From Pedobacter polaris (GTDB lineage: Bacteria > Bacteroidota > Bacteroidia > Sphingobacteriales > Sphingobacteriaceae): DNA of 64,000 nt. The stretch spans positions 314 to 64,313 of the forward strand of contig NZ_SWBR01000002.1 of the NCBI RefSeq assembly GCF_005116505.1, read 5' to 3'. Positions 17,076-29,100 of this stretch are shown one piece after another. Position numbers and translations under genes: made by a program. Within the stretch, counting starts at the first letter, position 1. Every line of letters starts with the position of its first letter. The notes beneath the pieces were generated by a model. That model saw only the letters and a program-made list of their open reading frames with translations. It did not search any database and had not been told where the DNA came from.

Positions 17076-17190
17076 GGGTACGATTTTTTCCATCAAATAA
17101 ATTTTCAGTTAAATTCGATAGCATATTTCAGATTATTTTCAGAGATTTACGGTTAACATCCATTAATTGCTCAACAATCACATCCTAATC

Positions 17191-18189
17191 ATGCCTCATC
17201 CAATCTCTAAAAAGGCGAGTCAAGCTAAGATAGATTATCTTATTCACCTTTTGAATATGATGTATCCGATCAGCGAATTGCTGAAAGATGAAATCAGTCA
17301 ACATCTGGTCTCTTTCCAGGTTAAAAAAGATGAGGTTTTGGTTGAAGAAAACGGATACTGCCATTACATGTATTTCATTCTTAAGGGAGCATTAATGGGA
17401 CGTACTGTATACAATAAAAAGAAAATTGTAACCTATATGTCGATAGAGAACGAATTTGTAAGTTCTATTTCAGGTCTTTATGGTACAAATGTTTCAAAGG
17501 AAGAAATTAGTGCTATTGAAGATTGTTCGTTAATCGCTATACATAACGATGTGTTAAAACGACTTTTTTTGACCCAGTTTGACTTGAATTTTTTATTTAG
17601 GGTAATGATAGAAAAATATTATACAGATGCACAAGAACGTACGCATATTGTAAGGGTTGGAAGCGCGAAAGAACGTTTTTTGTACTTTACGCAGACGAAG
17701 CCAGGTTATATGGAGCGACTACCTTTAGAACATATTGCATCGTTATTGGACATGAAACCGTTTACGTTGATCAAGATTAAAAAGCAATATGCATCAAAAT
17801 TTTTTAAGGATAGGGAAACCGAAGAACTTTGTATCGCTATCGAAAAGTGCATGGTAGAAAACCAGCTATTTAAGGATAAAGAAATTAGTTTATACAGTTT
17901 AGCTAAGCATCTTAATTTTTCGACACATAAATTATCGGCTCTACTCAACAACCAGTTCGAGCAAAAATTTATGGATTTTGTAAACTTCTACCGTATCAAT
18001 TATATTAAAGAACAGATTGCAATTCCAGGTTCTTTACAATATTATACCATCGAAACTTTAGCCAATAATGCGGGTTTTTCTTCTAGAAGTGCATTTTACA
18101 ATGCTTTTAACAAAGTGGTAGGAATGAGCCCAGTTGATTATTCGAAAAGTTTGGTTGGATCAGTTGAAAGAGTCAATAGCTGTCAATAG
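17191..18189 (+). CDS. Regulator with cNMP-binding, Crp-type HTH and AraC-type HTH domains
   Basis: 332 residues from the ATG at 17191; an in-frame TTG at 17167 is less likely. A cyclic-nucleotide-binding-like barrel (about 25-130) is followed by a Crp-type winged helix (about 150-210, Ala-Lys-Glu-Arg-Phe-Leu and Leu-Glu-His-Ile-Ala-Ser-Leu-Leu-Asp-Met). A complete AraC-type double HTH follows (about 220-325, Leu-Ala-Lys-His-Leu-Asn-Phe-Ser and Ala-Gly-Phe-Ser-Ser-Arg-Ser-Ala-Phe). Standard Crp/Fnr proteins stop after the first HTH at about 230 residues, so the AraC part is an addition. It lies 247 bp before three tail-collar genes in the same direction and is their most obvious regulator. 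Whether it binds a cyclic nucleotide is unknown. Confidence 0.85.
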   Translation: MPHPISKKASQAKIDYLIHLLNMMYPISELLKDEISQHLVSFQVKKDEVLVEENGYCHYMYFILKGALMGRTVYNKKKIVTYMSIENEFVSSISGLYGTNVSKEEISAIEDCSLIAIHNDVLKRLFLTQFDLNFLFRVMIEKYYTDAQERTHIVRVGSAKERFLYFTQTKPGYMERLPLEHIASLLDMKPFTLIKIKKQYASKFFKDRETEELCIAIEKCMVENQLFKDKEISLYSLAKHLNFSTHKLSALLNNQFEQKFMDFVNFYRINYIKEQIAIPGSLQYYTIETLANNAGFSSRSAFYNAFNKVVGMSPVDYSKSLVGSVERVNSCQ

Positions 18190-18436
18190 CTTTTAAATAC
18201 GCATCCACTAAGCAAATTGCATTATTTCTAAGTCCTTACCGGCCTAATCCTAATTCCTATCGCTCTTTATTAAGTACAACTTTCCGCTCTAATCTACCCT
18301 GTTTTTTTGTGTAGGTTTATAACTAAGGACAAAAACACGGAATCGTAAACCGTTGATTTATGATAGATTAGGTATCTTGGTGGCGGATTAAATTAACTAA
18401 AATTCAACCTCTTAACCAAACAAACAAAATAAATTT

Positions 18437-19015
18437 ATGGAAACTACAATTGGAGAAATCCGAATGTTCGCCGGGAATTTTGCCCCTGCTGGTTGGGTAA
18501 TTTGCGATGGATCAATATTAGATGTGTATCAATATGATATGCTCGCGTTGGTATTGGGCAGTACCTATGGTGGCGATGGCATGGAGACCTTTGGTGTGCC
18601 AGACTTGCGTGGACGTGTACCACTACATGTTGGCACTGCACCAGCGATTGCGCCAGTTAAGCTGGGTGAACTGGGCGGGAAAGAGACAGTAACCTTAACT
18701 GCAGATAATCTTCCTACGCACACCCACGGTCTTAAGGTGTTACAGATGCAAGGTACAGACGCTGATCCTGCAGGTAAAATGATGGCGATATCAGATGCTG
18801 CTTCCCCGGGTTACGTATCAATGTATAAGCCACTTCCAAAGCCAGATCCTTTGCCAGATCCGCCGCCAGCTGACGAATTTCCGACGCCAGTAGCGATGCA
18901 GGCCGGAAGCATATCATTTTCACCAGGTAAAAATGGACCGCTACCCATTATGCAACCATTTACTACAATTAATTTTATTATTGCTACAACAGGTATAATG
19001 CCTTCATTTAATTAA
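18437..19015 (+). CDS. Phage-tail-collar domain protein, first of three
   Basis: 192 residues, no signal peptide. The tail-collar signature fills the N-terminus: Gly-Glu-Ile-Arg-Met-Phe-Ala, Gly-Trp-Val-Ile-Cys-Asp-Gly, Tyr-Gly-Gly-Asp-Gly and Pro-Asp-Leu-Arg-Gly-Arg. A Leu-Pro-Thr-His-Thr-His segment follows, and the C-terminus has the family ending Met-Gln-Pro-Phe-Thr-Thr-Ile-Asn-Phe-Ile. A Pro-rich insert (about 135-150) sets it apart from the next two. Relatives include the MdpB (microcystin-dependent) proteins and collar domains at phage fibre bases. It starts a run of three paralogs with 9-24 bp gaps, surely one operon. Confidence 0.85.
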   Translation: METTIGEIRMFAGNFAPAGWVICDGSILDVYQYDMLALVLGSTYGGDGMETFGVPDLRGRVPLHVGTAPAIAPVKLGELGGKETVTLTADNLPTHTHGLKVLQMQGTDADPAGKMMAISDAASPGYVSMYKPLPKPDPLPDPPPADEFPTPVAMQAGSISFSPGKNGPLPIMQPFTTINFIIATTGIMPSFN

Positions 19016-19024
19016 GACAAATAA

Positions 19025-19531
19025 ATGGAACCATATTTAGGAGAAATAAGACTTTTTGGATTCGGATCGATACAAAAAGGATGGGCAGCCTGTGATGGGC
19101 AAATTTTGCAAATAGGCCAGAATAAACTTTTGTTTTCATTGCTAGGTACCCAGTATGGAGGTAATGGATCAACTACATTTGCTTTGCCAGATCTGCGTGG
19201 TCGTGCCCCAATGCATTTTAACGCATCTTTCCCTCAGGGAACGCCATCAGGTTTTAATGGGGCAACCCTTAAGTTTGAACAAATGCCGCCACATACACAT
19301 ATTGTGATGGTTTCAAATGCAGTGGCCAATAGTCCGGTTGCCGCGGGGAATCTTCTGACGATGATGGGTGATAAAAATTTTGCCGTTTCGCCAAAAAATC
19401 CCTCGGAGTCGATATTAGCGGGGTCTTCTGTAGGTAATACGGGTATTAGTTCACCAGTAAGCAATATGCAACCCTATAGCGGCATTATGTTCTGCATTTG
19501 CACAGATGGTATATTTCCATCAAAACCATAA
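19025..19531 (+). CDS. Phage-tail-collar domain protein, second of three
   Basis: 168 residues, close to the common length for stand-alone collar proteins. Motifs: Gly-Glu-Ile-Arg-Leu-Phe, Gly-Trp-Ala-Ala-Cys-Asp-Gly-Gln, Tyr-Gly-Gly-Asn-Gly, Pro-Asp-Leu-Arg-Gly-Arg, Met-Pro-Pro-His-Thr-His and the ending Met-Gln-Pro-Tyr-Ser-Gly-Ile-Met-Phe. It has no signal peptide, so if it acts outside the cell its route is not evident. It starts 9 bp after the first collar gene. Paralogs differ mostly in the segment after the His-Thr-His motif, which in fibre proteins is the exposed tip. Confidence 0.85.
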   Translation: MEPYLGEIRLFGFGSIQKGWAACDGQILQIGQNKLLFSLLGTQYGGNGSTTFALPDLRGRAPMHFNASFPQGTPSGFNGATLKFEQMPPHTHIVMVSNAVANSPVAAGNLLTMMGDKNFAVSPKNPSESILAGSSVGNTGISSPVSNMQPYSGIMFCICTDGIFPSKP

Positions 19532-19555
19532 TTTATAAACTTTAGAAAAAAAAAC

Positions 19556-20089
19556 ATGGACGGATATACAGGAGAAATAAGAATTTTTGCGAATACTTTT
19601 GCCCCTATGGATTGGGCAATGTGTAATGGCCAAGCACTAAGTGTAAGGGCTTATCCAAAGCTTTTTGCGATAATAGGAATTACTTATGGTGGCGATGGGA
19701 AGAATAGTTTTAACTTGCCAAATTTACAGGGACAACTACCGATAGGCGTAGGAACAGGTCCTGGATTATCCGAGCGCAAGCTTGGCGGCACGAGCCAACA
19801 AAGCAACTACATTATTACTGAGGACACCATGCCACCACATACCCATACCTTAAACGGTACACTTTCCATCGTATCAGATGTTTCTCCAGCTAATGCCTAT
19901 ACTGGGAGCTACCTTAATTCAAGGACATCAAAAAATAAATACGTGAGTGGTAGTACGCCAACTGGAAGCTTAGATCCGGGTACGTTAACTACCGTTGGTT
20001 TTAACGGCAATCCAGTTTCGGTAATGCAGCCTGCTTTATCTTTGTGCTTTGGGATATGTATAAATGGCGAATATCCCACAAAATCATAA
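19556..20089 (+). CDS. Phage-tail-collar domain protein, third of three
   Basis: 177 residues. Motifs: Gly-Glu-Ile-Arg-Ile-Phe-Ala, Asp-Trp-Ala-Met-Cys-Asn-Gly-Gln, Tyr-Gly-Gly-Asp-Gly, Leu-Pro-Asn-Leu-Gln-Gly-Gln (in place of Pro-Asp-Leu-Arg-Gly-Arg), Met-Pro-Pro-His-Thr-His and the ending Met-Gln-Pro-Ala-Leu-Ser-Leu-Cys-Phe. It is the most diverged of the three in the otherwise invariant Arg-Gly-Arg turn. A perfect inverted repeat starts 3 bp after the stop, and the giant adhesin gene begins 69 bp after the stop. Confidence 0.85.
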   Translation: MDGYTGEIRIFANTFAPMDWAMCNGQALSVRAYPKLFAIIGITYGGDGKNSFNLPNLQGQLPIGVGTGPGLSERKLGGTSQQSNYIITEDTMPPHTHTLNGTLSIVSDVSPANAYTGSYLNSRTSKNKYVSGSTPTGSLDPGTLTTVGFNGNPVSVMQPALSLCFGICINGEYPTKS

Positions 20090-20091
20090 TC

Positions 20092-20118
20092 ATTAACCGG
20101 TAATATTTACCGGTTAAT
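20092..20118. promoter_or_regulatory. Perfect inverted repeat between collar genes and giant adhesin gene
   Basis: ATTAACCGGTAA at 20092-20103 pairs perfectly with 20107-20118 across a TAT centre. There is no T-run afterwards, so it is a weak terminator at best. It could be an operator, an RNA-processing hairpin or an attenuator that sets the ratio of collar protein to adhesin. Confidence 0.55.
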
Positions 20119-20158
20119 TATGGCTTGTCTGGCCATTATATAGCCTCTACCAACTGAT

Positions 20159-23100
20159 ATGAAAAGACTACTACAACGCATTTTATTTACAATTCTATTC
20201 ATAAGCGTATTTAGCAGTATGGCTTCTGCAGTTGTAATTATTGCTACGGTAAATAATGGAGATTTCAGAACAGGATCTACCTGGTCCGGCGGAGTAGTTC
20301 CCACTACTGGAGATATAGCTATTATTCCTTCTGGTATAACAGTTGTATTTACCACAGCCTATGGAAATGGTGGTAATGACGATTGGTTTCAACCAGCCAT
20401 TTATATTTATGGTACTTTAAAATTTATAAGCGCACAAAACGGTGCAGTTTACAGCCTGATGGCTCCACAGCTCAGGAATGCAGCAAATCTTTATGTGTTT
20501 TTAGGGGGAACTATTTTAGACAATCAATTTCCAAATGCTTTTTATCTACGGAACGATCTAAGTATTTATAATTATGCTGGATCTTCATGGACAATTGTTT
20601 CTACTGCAACACCACCTTGGACTACAACTGAATTTTCGGTTAGCCCTGAAAATACTCCCGTAAATTTTGTGCCCCCAGTTCCAGGAACAGTTACTGGGAG
20701 GATCCCTGTAAATGCAAATAATCCCAACAATTTTATTGTACATAATTCTAATGCTCCTCCAGTTATCGTACCTGTTGCCGTTACGAATACCGCTACAAGT
20801 GTGAGTTCTTCGTCGGCTACTTTTAACGGTGCGCTTTACTCAACCAGCGTAGCAACAAGTGGTATTCTTTTTCGTTACAGTACTGCTTCCAACCTTTCTG
20901 GCAGTAGTACGATAAACACATCAACTACATCATTAGCTATAAATGCAGCGGCAACCTCACTTACTGCAGGCCCTACTTTATTAGGCGGAACAACTTATTA
21001 TTATAGATTAGAGGGTACCAATAGTGCTGGCACAGCAGTTGGGGAAACACAAAGCTTTTTAACACTACCATCTACCCCTGCAACACCTACTGTTTCGGCA
21101 AATGGAGCTAATGGTTATACTTTAAATTGGAGCGCTGTAACAGGAGCAGCAAGCTATCGACTCGATATAGCTACAGATAATGGCTTTACCTCCATTCTTG
21201 GTTCTTACAATAATCTTACAGTAAATAGCACTTCCCAAGCAATTACTGGTTTAACGGCCAATACAACCTACTATTTTAGGTTACGTGCAGTTAATGCAAC
21301 AGGTACAAGTTCAAACTCAACAACAGGCAGCCAGATTACTACTCCAGTAGCGCCAAGCACTCCAACAGCATCTGTGATTGGTAGTGGAGGGTTTACCATA
21401 TCATGGTCTACTGTTACTGGCGCAACAAGCTATCGGCTTGACGTAGCTACTGATAATGGTTTTGCTGCTATTCTTGGTTCTTATAATGATCTTACAGTAA
21501 ACGCCACTTCTCAGGTTGTTACTGGCTTAACCGCAAATACGACCTACTATTATAGAATACGTGCTGTTAATGCAGGAGGTGCAGGAGCAAGTTCTACTGC
21601 TGGTAACCAGCTCACCCTTACCGCAAATCCCACTATACCGATAGCGTCTACAATTACTACAACGGGTTTTACGGTTTCTTGGACTGCCGTTACTGGTGCA
21701 ACCTCTTATCGTTTAGATGTAGCAACTGATAATGGTTTTGCTTCTATTCTTGGTTCTTACAATGATCTTACTGTAGCTGGAACTTCGCAATCGGTGAGTG
21801 CTTTATCGGCAGGTACAACTTATTACTTCCGAGTGAGGGCGCTTAACAGTGCCGGAACTAGTGGAAATTCGACCACTGCTAGTCAAATCACTTTGCCAAC
21901 AACCCCATCAACCCCTACTGCTTCAGTAATAACTGCTACAGGTTTTACTGCGAATTGGACTGCGGTTACAGGAGCTGCCAGCTATCAACTTGATGTATCT
22001 ACAGTAAATAACTTTGCCAGCTTTGTATCTGGATATAACAATCTTTCAGTTACTGGAACATCTCAATCCATTACGGGCTTAACTGAAGGTACAACTTATT
22101 ATTACAGAGTAAGAGCTGTAAATGCAGCTGGTAACAGCGCATACTCAACTGTAAGTAGCGTAATTACACTTCCCGCAACCCCAACAACACCAACAGCTTC
22201 GGGTGTAACAACAAGCGGTTTTACAGTTAATTGGTCAGCAGTTACCGGAGCTGCAAGTTACCGATTGGATGTTTCTACTGATGGGTTTTCGAGTAACGTT
22301 GTAGGTTATTCAGATTTAACTGTAAATACGACTTCTCAGGCGGTTACAGGTCTTGCTTCAGGAAATTACTCATTTAGAGTTCGTGCTGTCAACGCATCTG
22401 GTGCTAGTGCAAATTCCCCAGTAGGTACACAATCGCTAAACTCGCCACCAGTTATTGGTGGTATGGCAGCAGGACAGGCCGTAACCGATAAAACAACGGT
22501 ATTGCCATTCTCAACTGTTACCATTACTGATGCAGAGACTGCACAAACGCAGAGTATAAGTGTAACTTTAGATGTAGCGGCAAAAGGAAGTTTTACCACA
22601 CTTAATGGATTTACAAATGCAGGTAGTGGCATCTATACCTATTCTGGTAATGCTGCGAATGCGCAAACAGCAATTCGGGGGCTGGTATTTACGCCAACGC
22701 CAAATAGGGTTGCCGTTGGAAGCACTGAAACAACTACATTCACGATTTCGGTAAATGATGGTGTAGCATCTGCAGTTACCAATAATACGACAACCGTAGT
22801 GAGTACTTCTATAAACGATGCGCCAGTTCTAGCTACCGGAAGTACACTTACCTATACCGAAAATGCTGCTGCCACTGCGATCAATACAGGTATCACGGTC
22901 TCTGACCTGGACCATGCCACGTTGCCATCGGCTTCAGTTTCTATTTCTGGGAATTACCAGAATGGCCAAGACCTATTGTCATTTACCAACAATCCTGCCA
23001 CCATGGGCAACGTATTGGGAAGTTTCAATACCACCACTGGTGTGATGACCTTAACTTCGTCTGGAAACACGGCAACTTTAGCACAATGGCAGTCGGCCCT

Positions 23101-26100
23101 TCGTGCTGTACTTTATTCGAATAGCTCAGAAACTCCTTCCACATTAGCAAGGACTGTCGACTTTACGGTAAGCGATGGTTCACTAAACAGCAATACGGTT
23201 ACAAGTACCATCAATATCACCGCTGTAAATGATGCACCTGTTTTAGCAGGAAGTGCAACAGTAAACTACACTGAAAACGCTGCGGCACTTGCTATCAATA
23301 GCAACATTACAGTTTCAGATGTAGACCATGCTACACTATCTACTGCAGTAGTTTCGATAACTGGCAATTTTAGCAACGGACAGGATGTACTTTCATTTAC
23401 CAACAATCCCGCCACCATGGGCAACGTATTGGGAAGTTTCAATACGACCACTGGTGTAATGACCTTAACTTCGTCTGGGAGCACGGCAACTTTAGCACAA
23501 TGGCAGTCCGTCCTTCGTGCTGTACTTTATTCGAACAGCTCAGAAACTCCTTCCACATTAGCAAGGACTGTCGGCTTTTTAATAAGCGATGGTGCTGTAA
23601 ATAGCAATACGATTACGAGTACAATTAACATATCGGCCACAAACGATGCGCCAGTTCTATCTACCGGAAGTACACTTACCTATAGCGAAAATGCTGCTGC
23701 TACTGCCATCAATACGGGCATCACGGTCTCTGACCTGGACCATACCGCACTGTCATCGGCTTCAGTTTCCATTTCCGGAAATTACCAGAATGGCCAAGAC
23801 CTATTGTCATTTACAAACAATCCCGCCACCATGGGCAATGTATTGGGAAGTTTCAATACCACCACTGGTGTGATGACCTTAACTTCGTCTGGAAACACGG
23901 CAACTTTAGCACAATGGCAGTCGGCCCTTCGTGCTGTACTTTATTCGAACAGCTCAGAAACTCCTTCCACATTAGCAAGAACTGTCGACTTTTTGGTAAG
24001 CGATGGTGCTGTAAATAGCAATACGATTACGAGTACAATCAATATCACTGCTGTAAATGATGCACCTGTTTTAGCAGGAAGTGCAACAGTAAACTACACT
24101 GAAAACGCTGCGGCAATTGCTATCAATAACAGCATTGCAGTTTCAGATGTAGACCACGCTGCGCTCTCTACAGCAGTAGTTTCGATAACTGGCAATTTTA
24201 GCAACGGACAGGATGTACTTTCATTTACCAACAATCCCGCCACTATGGGCAATGTATTGGGAAGTTTCAATACCACCACAGGTGTAATGACCTTAACTTC
24301 GTCTGGGAGCACGGCAACTTTAGCACAATGGCAGCTTGCACTACGTGCGGTACTGTATGCTAATTCTTCAGACAATCCATCAGTACTACCTAGAACAATT
24401 TCTTACGTTATAAATGATGGCGAAACAAATAGCAACATTATCGCTAGCACAATTAACATCACGGCAGTAAACGACCTACCTACAGTAGCGAATATCATTC
24501 TGCCGCAATTAGCCACAGCAACTTTTACGTTTAACTTTGCTTTTGCCGCAAATACGTTTAACGATATCGATAACTCTTTAACTTACACTGCTCGTTTAGT
24601 AGGGGGAACCTCCTTACCAACCTGGTTAACCTTCACAAATGCTACAAGGAGTTTTAGTGGTACGCCAAATGGTTCAGATGTGGGTATGTTGGCCATTGAA
24701 GTAATTGCGAACGACGGAACTGCAACCATCGCTACCAATTTTAATTTAATGGTTGACCCCGCTAACCGCAATATTACTAGTGCAACCTATAACGGTATTT
24801 CTGGCATATTAACTGTAACTGGAACCTATTTCAAAGCTAATACTGGAGGAGCCGATATCAATCTTTCGAAATTCACTATTACAGGAGAGGGGGGTGCAAC
24901 GCATGTTTTAACTTCTCCAAATGTTGAAATTACCAATGCTACTACTTTCAGTGTTAGTGTAAATACTGGTGATAAAACTGCACTAGCTGCAATTTTTACC
25001 AAAAACGGAACACTATCTAGAAATGGTACAACCTATAACATTGCAGCTGCAGCAGACTGGATTACCGCTGCGCCTGGCTTTGCTGATTTGACTGGTAAAC
25101 CAATTACTGTTTCAGATGTAACCGAAATACCAGTTCCATTAATAACAGCACCTACTGGGATTACGCCTTATGCTGCCACCATAAATGGAACAATTGATCC
25201 TAAATTGGGCAATATTACTGCAGGAGCTTTTGTGGTTTCAAAAAATGCTGACCTAAGTAATCCAATCAGTGTACCCGCATTTTCGCCCGTAAATACTTCG
25301 ATTACCAGTAGTATGCCAGCCACGGCTGTAAGTACTTCATTAACAGGCTTAACTACCAACACGACTTATTATTATCAACTTTCAGCTACAAACAGTTCGG
25401 GTGAAGGTAAGAGTGCAATCCAATCCTTTGCAACCTTACCATCTCTAAATGCATACTTAGCCAACCTAACTGTTGATAACGGTGTTGTATTGGATCCCAC
25501 ATTTACTAGAACAGGTATCAGTTATACTGCTGCAGTAAGTAATGCAATTAACAGTTTAAAGGTTACACCAACTTTAGAAGAAACTACGGCAAGCATTAAA
25601 GTAAACACGGCTACGGTTACGAATGCCACAGCTTCATCAGCAATTGCATTAGCTGTGGGTTTAAATACCATTACTACTGTTGTTACGGCAGAAGATCTAT
25701 CAACTACCAAAACCTACACCATTGCTATAAATAGAAGGGCCGCACAAACCATTACCTTCGCTGCAACAGCAAGCACAACATACGGTACGGCCGATTTTGA
25801 TCCAGGAGCAGCCAGTACCAACACAGGGATTGCAATTGCTTATTCTAGTTCTGATACAAATGTTGCCACCATCGTAGCAGGCAAGATTCATATCGTTGCT
25901 CCCGGCACAGTAACCATTTTAGCCAATCAAGCCGGTGATGTAAACCATGATGCGGCATCAACAGTTAGCCAAACGCTAACGATTAACAAGGCAAGTCAGG
26001 TAATTAGCTTCGCCGCGCTGGTTAATAAAACCTATAACGATATACCGTTTAATCTCAACGCAACTGGTGGAGGATCTAACAATAGTCTTACTTATGTAAG

Positions 26101-29100
26101 TTCAAATACAAATGTAGCCACGATAATTGGAAACGAAGTGACCATTGTTGGGGCCGGAACAACGACTATTACTGCCTCGCAAGCAGGTAATAGTAATTAT
26201 CTTGCAGCTGTTGATGTAACACAATCTTTGGTAGTGAATAAGGCAGCAGCTACGTTCAGTTTGGCTGGATTGACCCAGACCTTTGATGGGACTGCAAAGG
26301 CTGTAACCGCTACAACAGCCCCTGCAAACCTCACTGGGGTTGCCATCACCTATGATGGAAGTACGACTATTCCGGTCAATGCTGGAACATACGCAGTTGT
26401 AGCCAGCTTAACAAATGATAATTATACTGCAGTAAATGCGACTGGAGCATTAGTAGTTGGCAAAGCGGCACAGGTTATTACCTGGACTGCACCATCGAAC
26501 ATCACTTATGGTACCACACTTTCAGCAACTCAACTTAACGCAACAGCAGAGGGAACATTGACATATACCCCGGCACTTGGAACGGTACTCGGTGGGGGAG
26601 CACAGACTTTAAGTGTAACAGCTGCTGCAACTACCAACTATGAGGCTGCAACTAAAACGGTATCAATTACGGTTGACAAGGCTGCACAGGTTATTACCTG
26701 GACTGCTCCGGCTAACATCGTATATGGTACTGCTTTAACTGCTACTCAGCTGAATGCAACCGCAGAGGGAACATTGACCTATACACCTGCCTTAGGTACT
26801 ATCCTTGGTGGGGGAGCACAGACGTTAATCGTAACCGCTGCCGCAACTTCGAACTATGAAGCTGCAACCAAAACGGTATCAATTACTGTTGACAAGGCTG
26901 CACAGGTTATTACCTGGACTGCTCCTACTAACATCACCTATGGTACTGCATTAAGTTCAACACAGTTGAATGCAACCGCAGATGGAACATTGACTTATAC
27001 ACCTGCCTTAGGTACTATCCTTGGTGGGGGAGCACAGACGTTAAGCGTAACTGCTGCTGCAACTTCGAATTATGAAGCTGCAACCAAAACAGTATCAATT
27101 ACGGTTGACAAGGCTGCACAGGTTATTACCTGGACTGCCCCTGCCAACATTACCTATGGTACTGCACTTTCAGCTGCGCATTTGAATGCAACCGCAGATG
27201 GGACGTTGACCTATACACCTGCACTTGGAACGGTACTGGGTGGGGGAACCCATACATTAAGCGTAACCGCTGCTGCAACTTCGAATTATGAGGCTGCAAC
27301 CAAAACAGTATCAATTACGGTTGACAAGGCTGCACAGGTTATTACCTGGACTGCCCCTGCTAACATCACTTACGGAACTGCATTAAGTGCAGCACATTTG
27401 AATGCAACCGCAGAGGGAACATTGACCTATACGCCTGCACTTGGAACGGTGCTGGGTGCAGGAGCCCAGACATTGAGTGTAACCGCTGCCTCGACTTCAA
27501 ATTATGAGGTTGCAACTAAAACGGTAGCTATCACGGTTGACAAGGCAGCACAGACTATTGTTTGGACTGCACCAGCTAACATCACTTATGGTACCGCACT
27601 TTCAGCAACTCAACTTAACGCAACTGCAGAGGGGACATTGACATATATACCGGCACTTGGAACGGTACTGGGTGGGGGAACCCATACATTGAGCGTAACC
27701 GCTGCCGCAACTTCAAACTATGAAGCTGCTACCAAAACGGTAGTTATCACTGTTGACAAGGCAGCAGCTATTATCAGTTTGGCCGGACTGGCGCAGACCT
27801 TTGACGGGACTGCAAAGCCGGTTAGTGCAACGACAGCACCTGCTAGCCTGACTGGAGTTGCCATCACCTACGATGGAAGTACGACTATTCCGACTAATGC
27901 CGGGACATATGCAGTTGTAGCTAGTTTAACAAATGATAATTACACTGCGATAAATGCGACCGGCACTTTGGTTATATCAAAAGCCGCACAGGTTATTACC
28001 TGGACTGCCCCAGCTAACATCACCTATGGAACTGCTTTAACAGCTACCCAATTGAATGCAACCGCAGAGGGAACATTGACCTATACACCTGCCTTAGGTA
28101 CTATCCTTGGTGGGGAAGCACATACATTAAGCGTAACCGCTGCCGCAACTGCTAACCATGAAGCCGCAACCAAAACGATCGCTATCACTGTTGACAAGGC
28201 GGCACAGACGATTGTTTGGAATTTACCTGCTAATATCACTTACGGCACTGCACTTTCAGGGGTACAATTGAATGCAACTGCAGAAGGAACATTGACCTAT
28301 ACACCTGCACTTGGGACGGTGCTGGGTGCAGGATTACATACCTTATCTGTTACCGCTGCTGCGACTTCAAATTATGAGGCTGCAACGAAAACGGTAGCTA
28401 TCATGGTCGACAAGGCTGCACAAACCATTGTTTGGACTGCCCCAGCTAACATCACTTACGGCACTGCACTTTCAGCAGCACAGTTAAATGCAACTGCGGA
28501 GGGCGCATTGACCTATACACCTGCCTTAGGTACTATCCTTGGTGGGGGAGCACAGACTTTAAGCGTAACCGCTGCCGCAACTTCGAACTATGAAGCCGCA
28601 ACCAAAACGGTCGCTATCACTGTTGATAAAGCTACACAGACAATTGTTTGGAATGTACCTGCTAACATCACTTATGGCACCGCACTTTCAGCTACACAGT
28701 TGAATGCAACTGCAGAGGGAACATTGACCTATACACCTGCACTTGGAACGGTATTGGGTGCGGGAGCACAAACATTGAGTGTAACCGCTGCCACAACTTC
28801 GAACTATGAAGCTGCAACCAAAACGGTATCAATTACGGTTGACAAGGCTGCACAGGTTATTACCTGGACTGCCCCAGCTAACATCACCTATGGAACTGCA
28901 TTAAGTGGGATACAGTTGAATGCAACTGCAGAGGGGACACTGACCTATACACCGGCACTTGGAACGGCATTGGGTGCAGGAACACAGACTTTAAGTGTAA
29001 CAGCTGCCGCAACTTCGAACTATGAATCTGCAACCAGAACGGTATCAATTACGGTTGACAAGGCTGCACAAACCATTGCTTGGACTGCCCCTGCGAACAT

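Noticed and set aside
18437..20089. Remnant prophage suggested by three tail-collar genes
   Set aside because: No capsid, portal, terminase, tail-tube, lysis or integrase genes are present. The three genes are intact, of the stand-alone MdpB-like type, and set between a host-type regulator and a T9SS protein.
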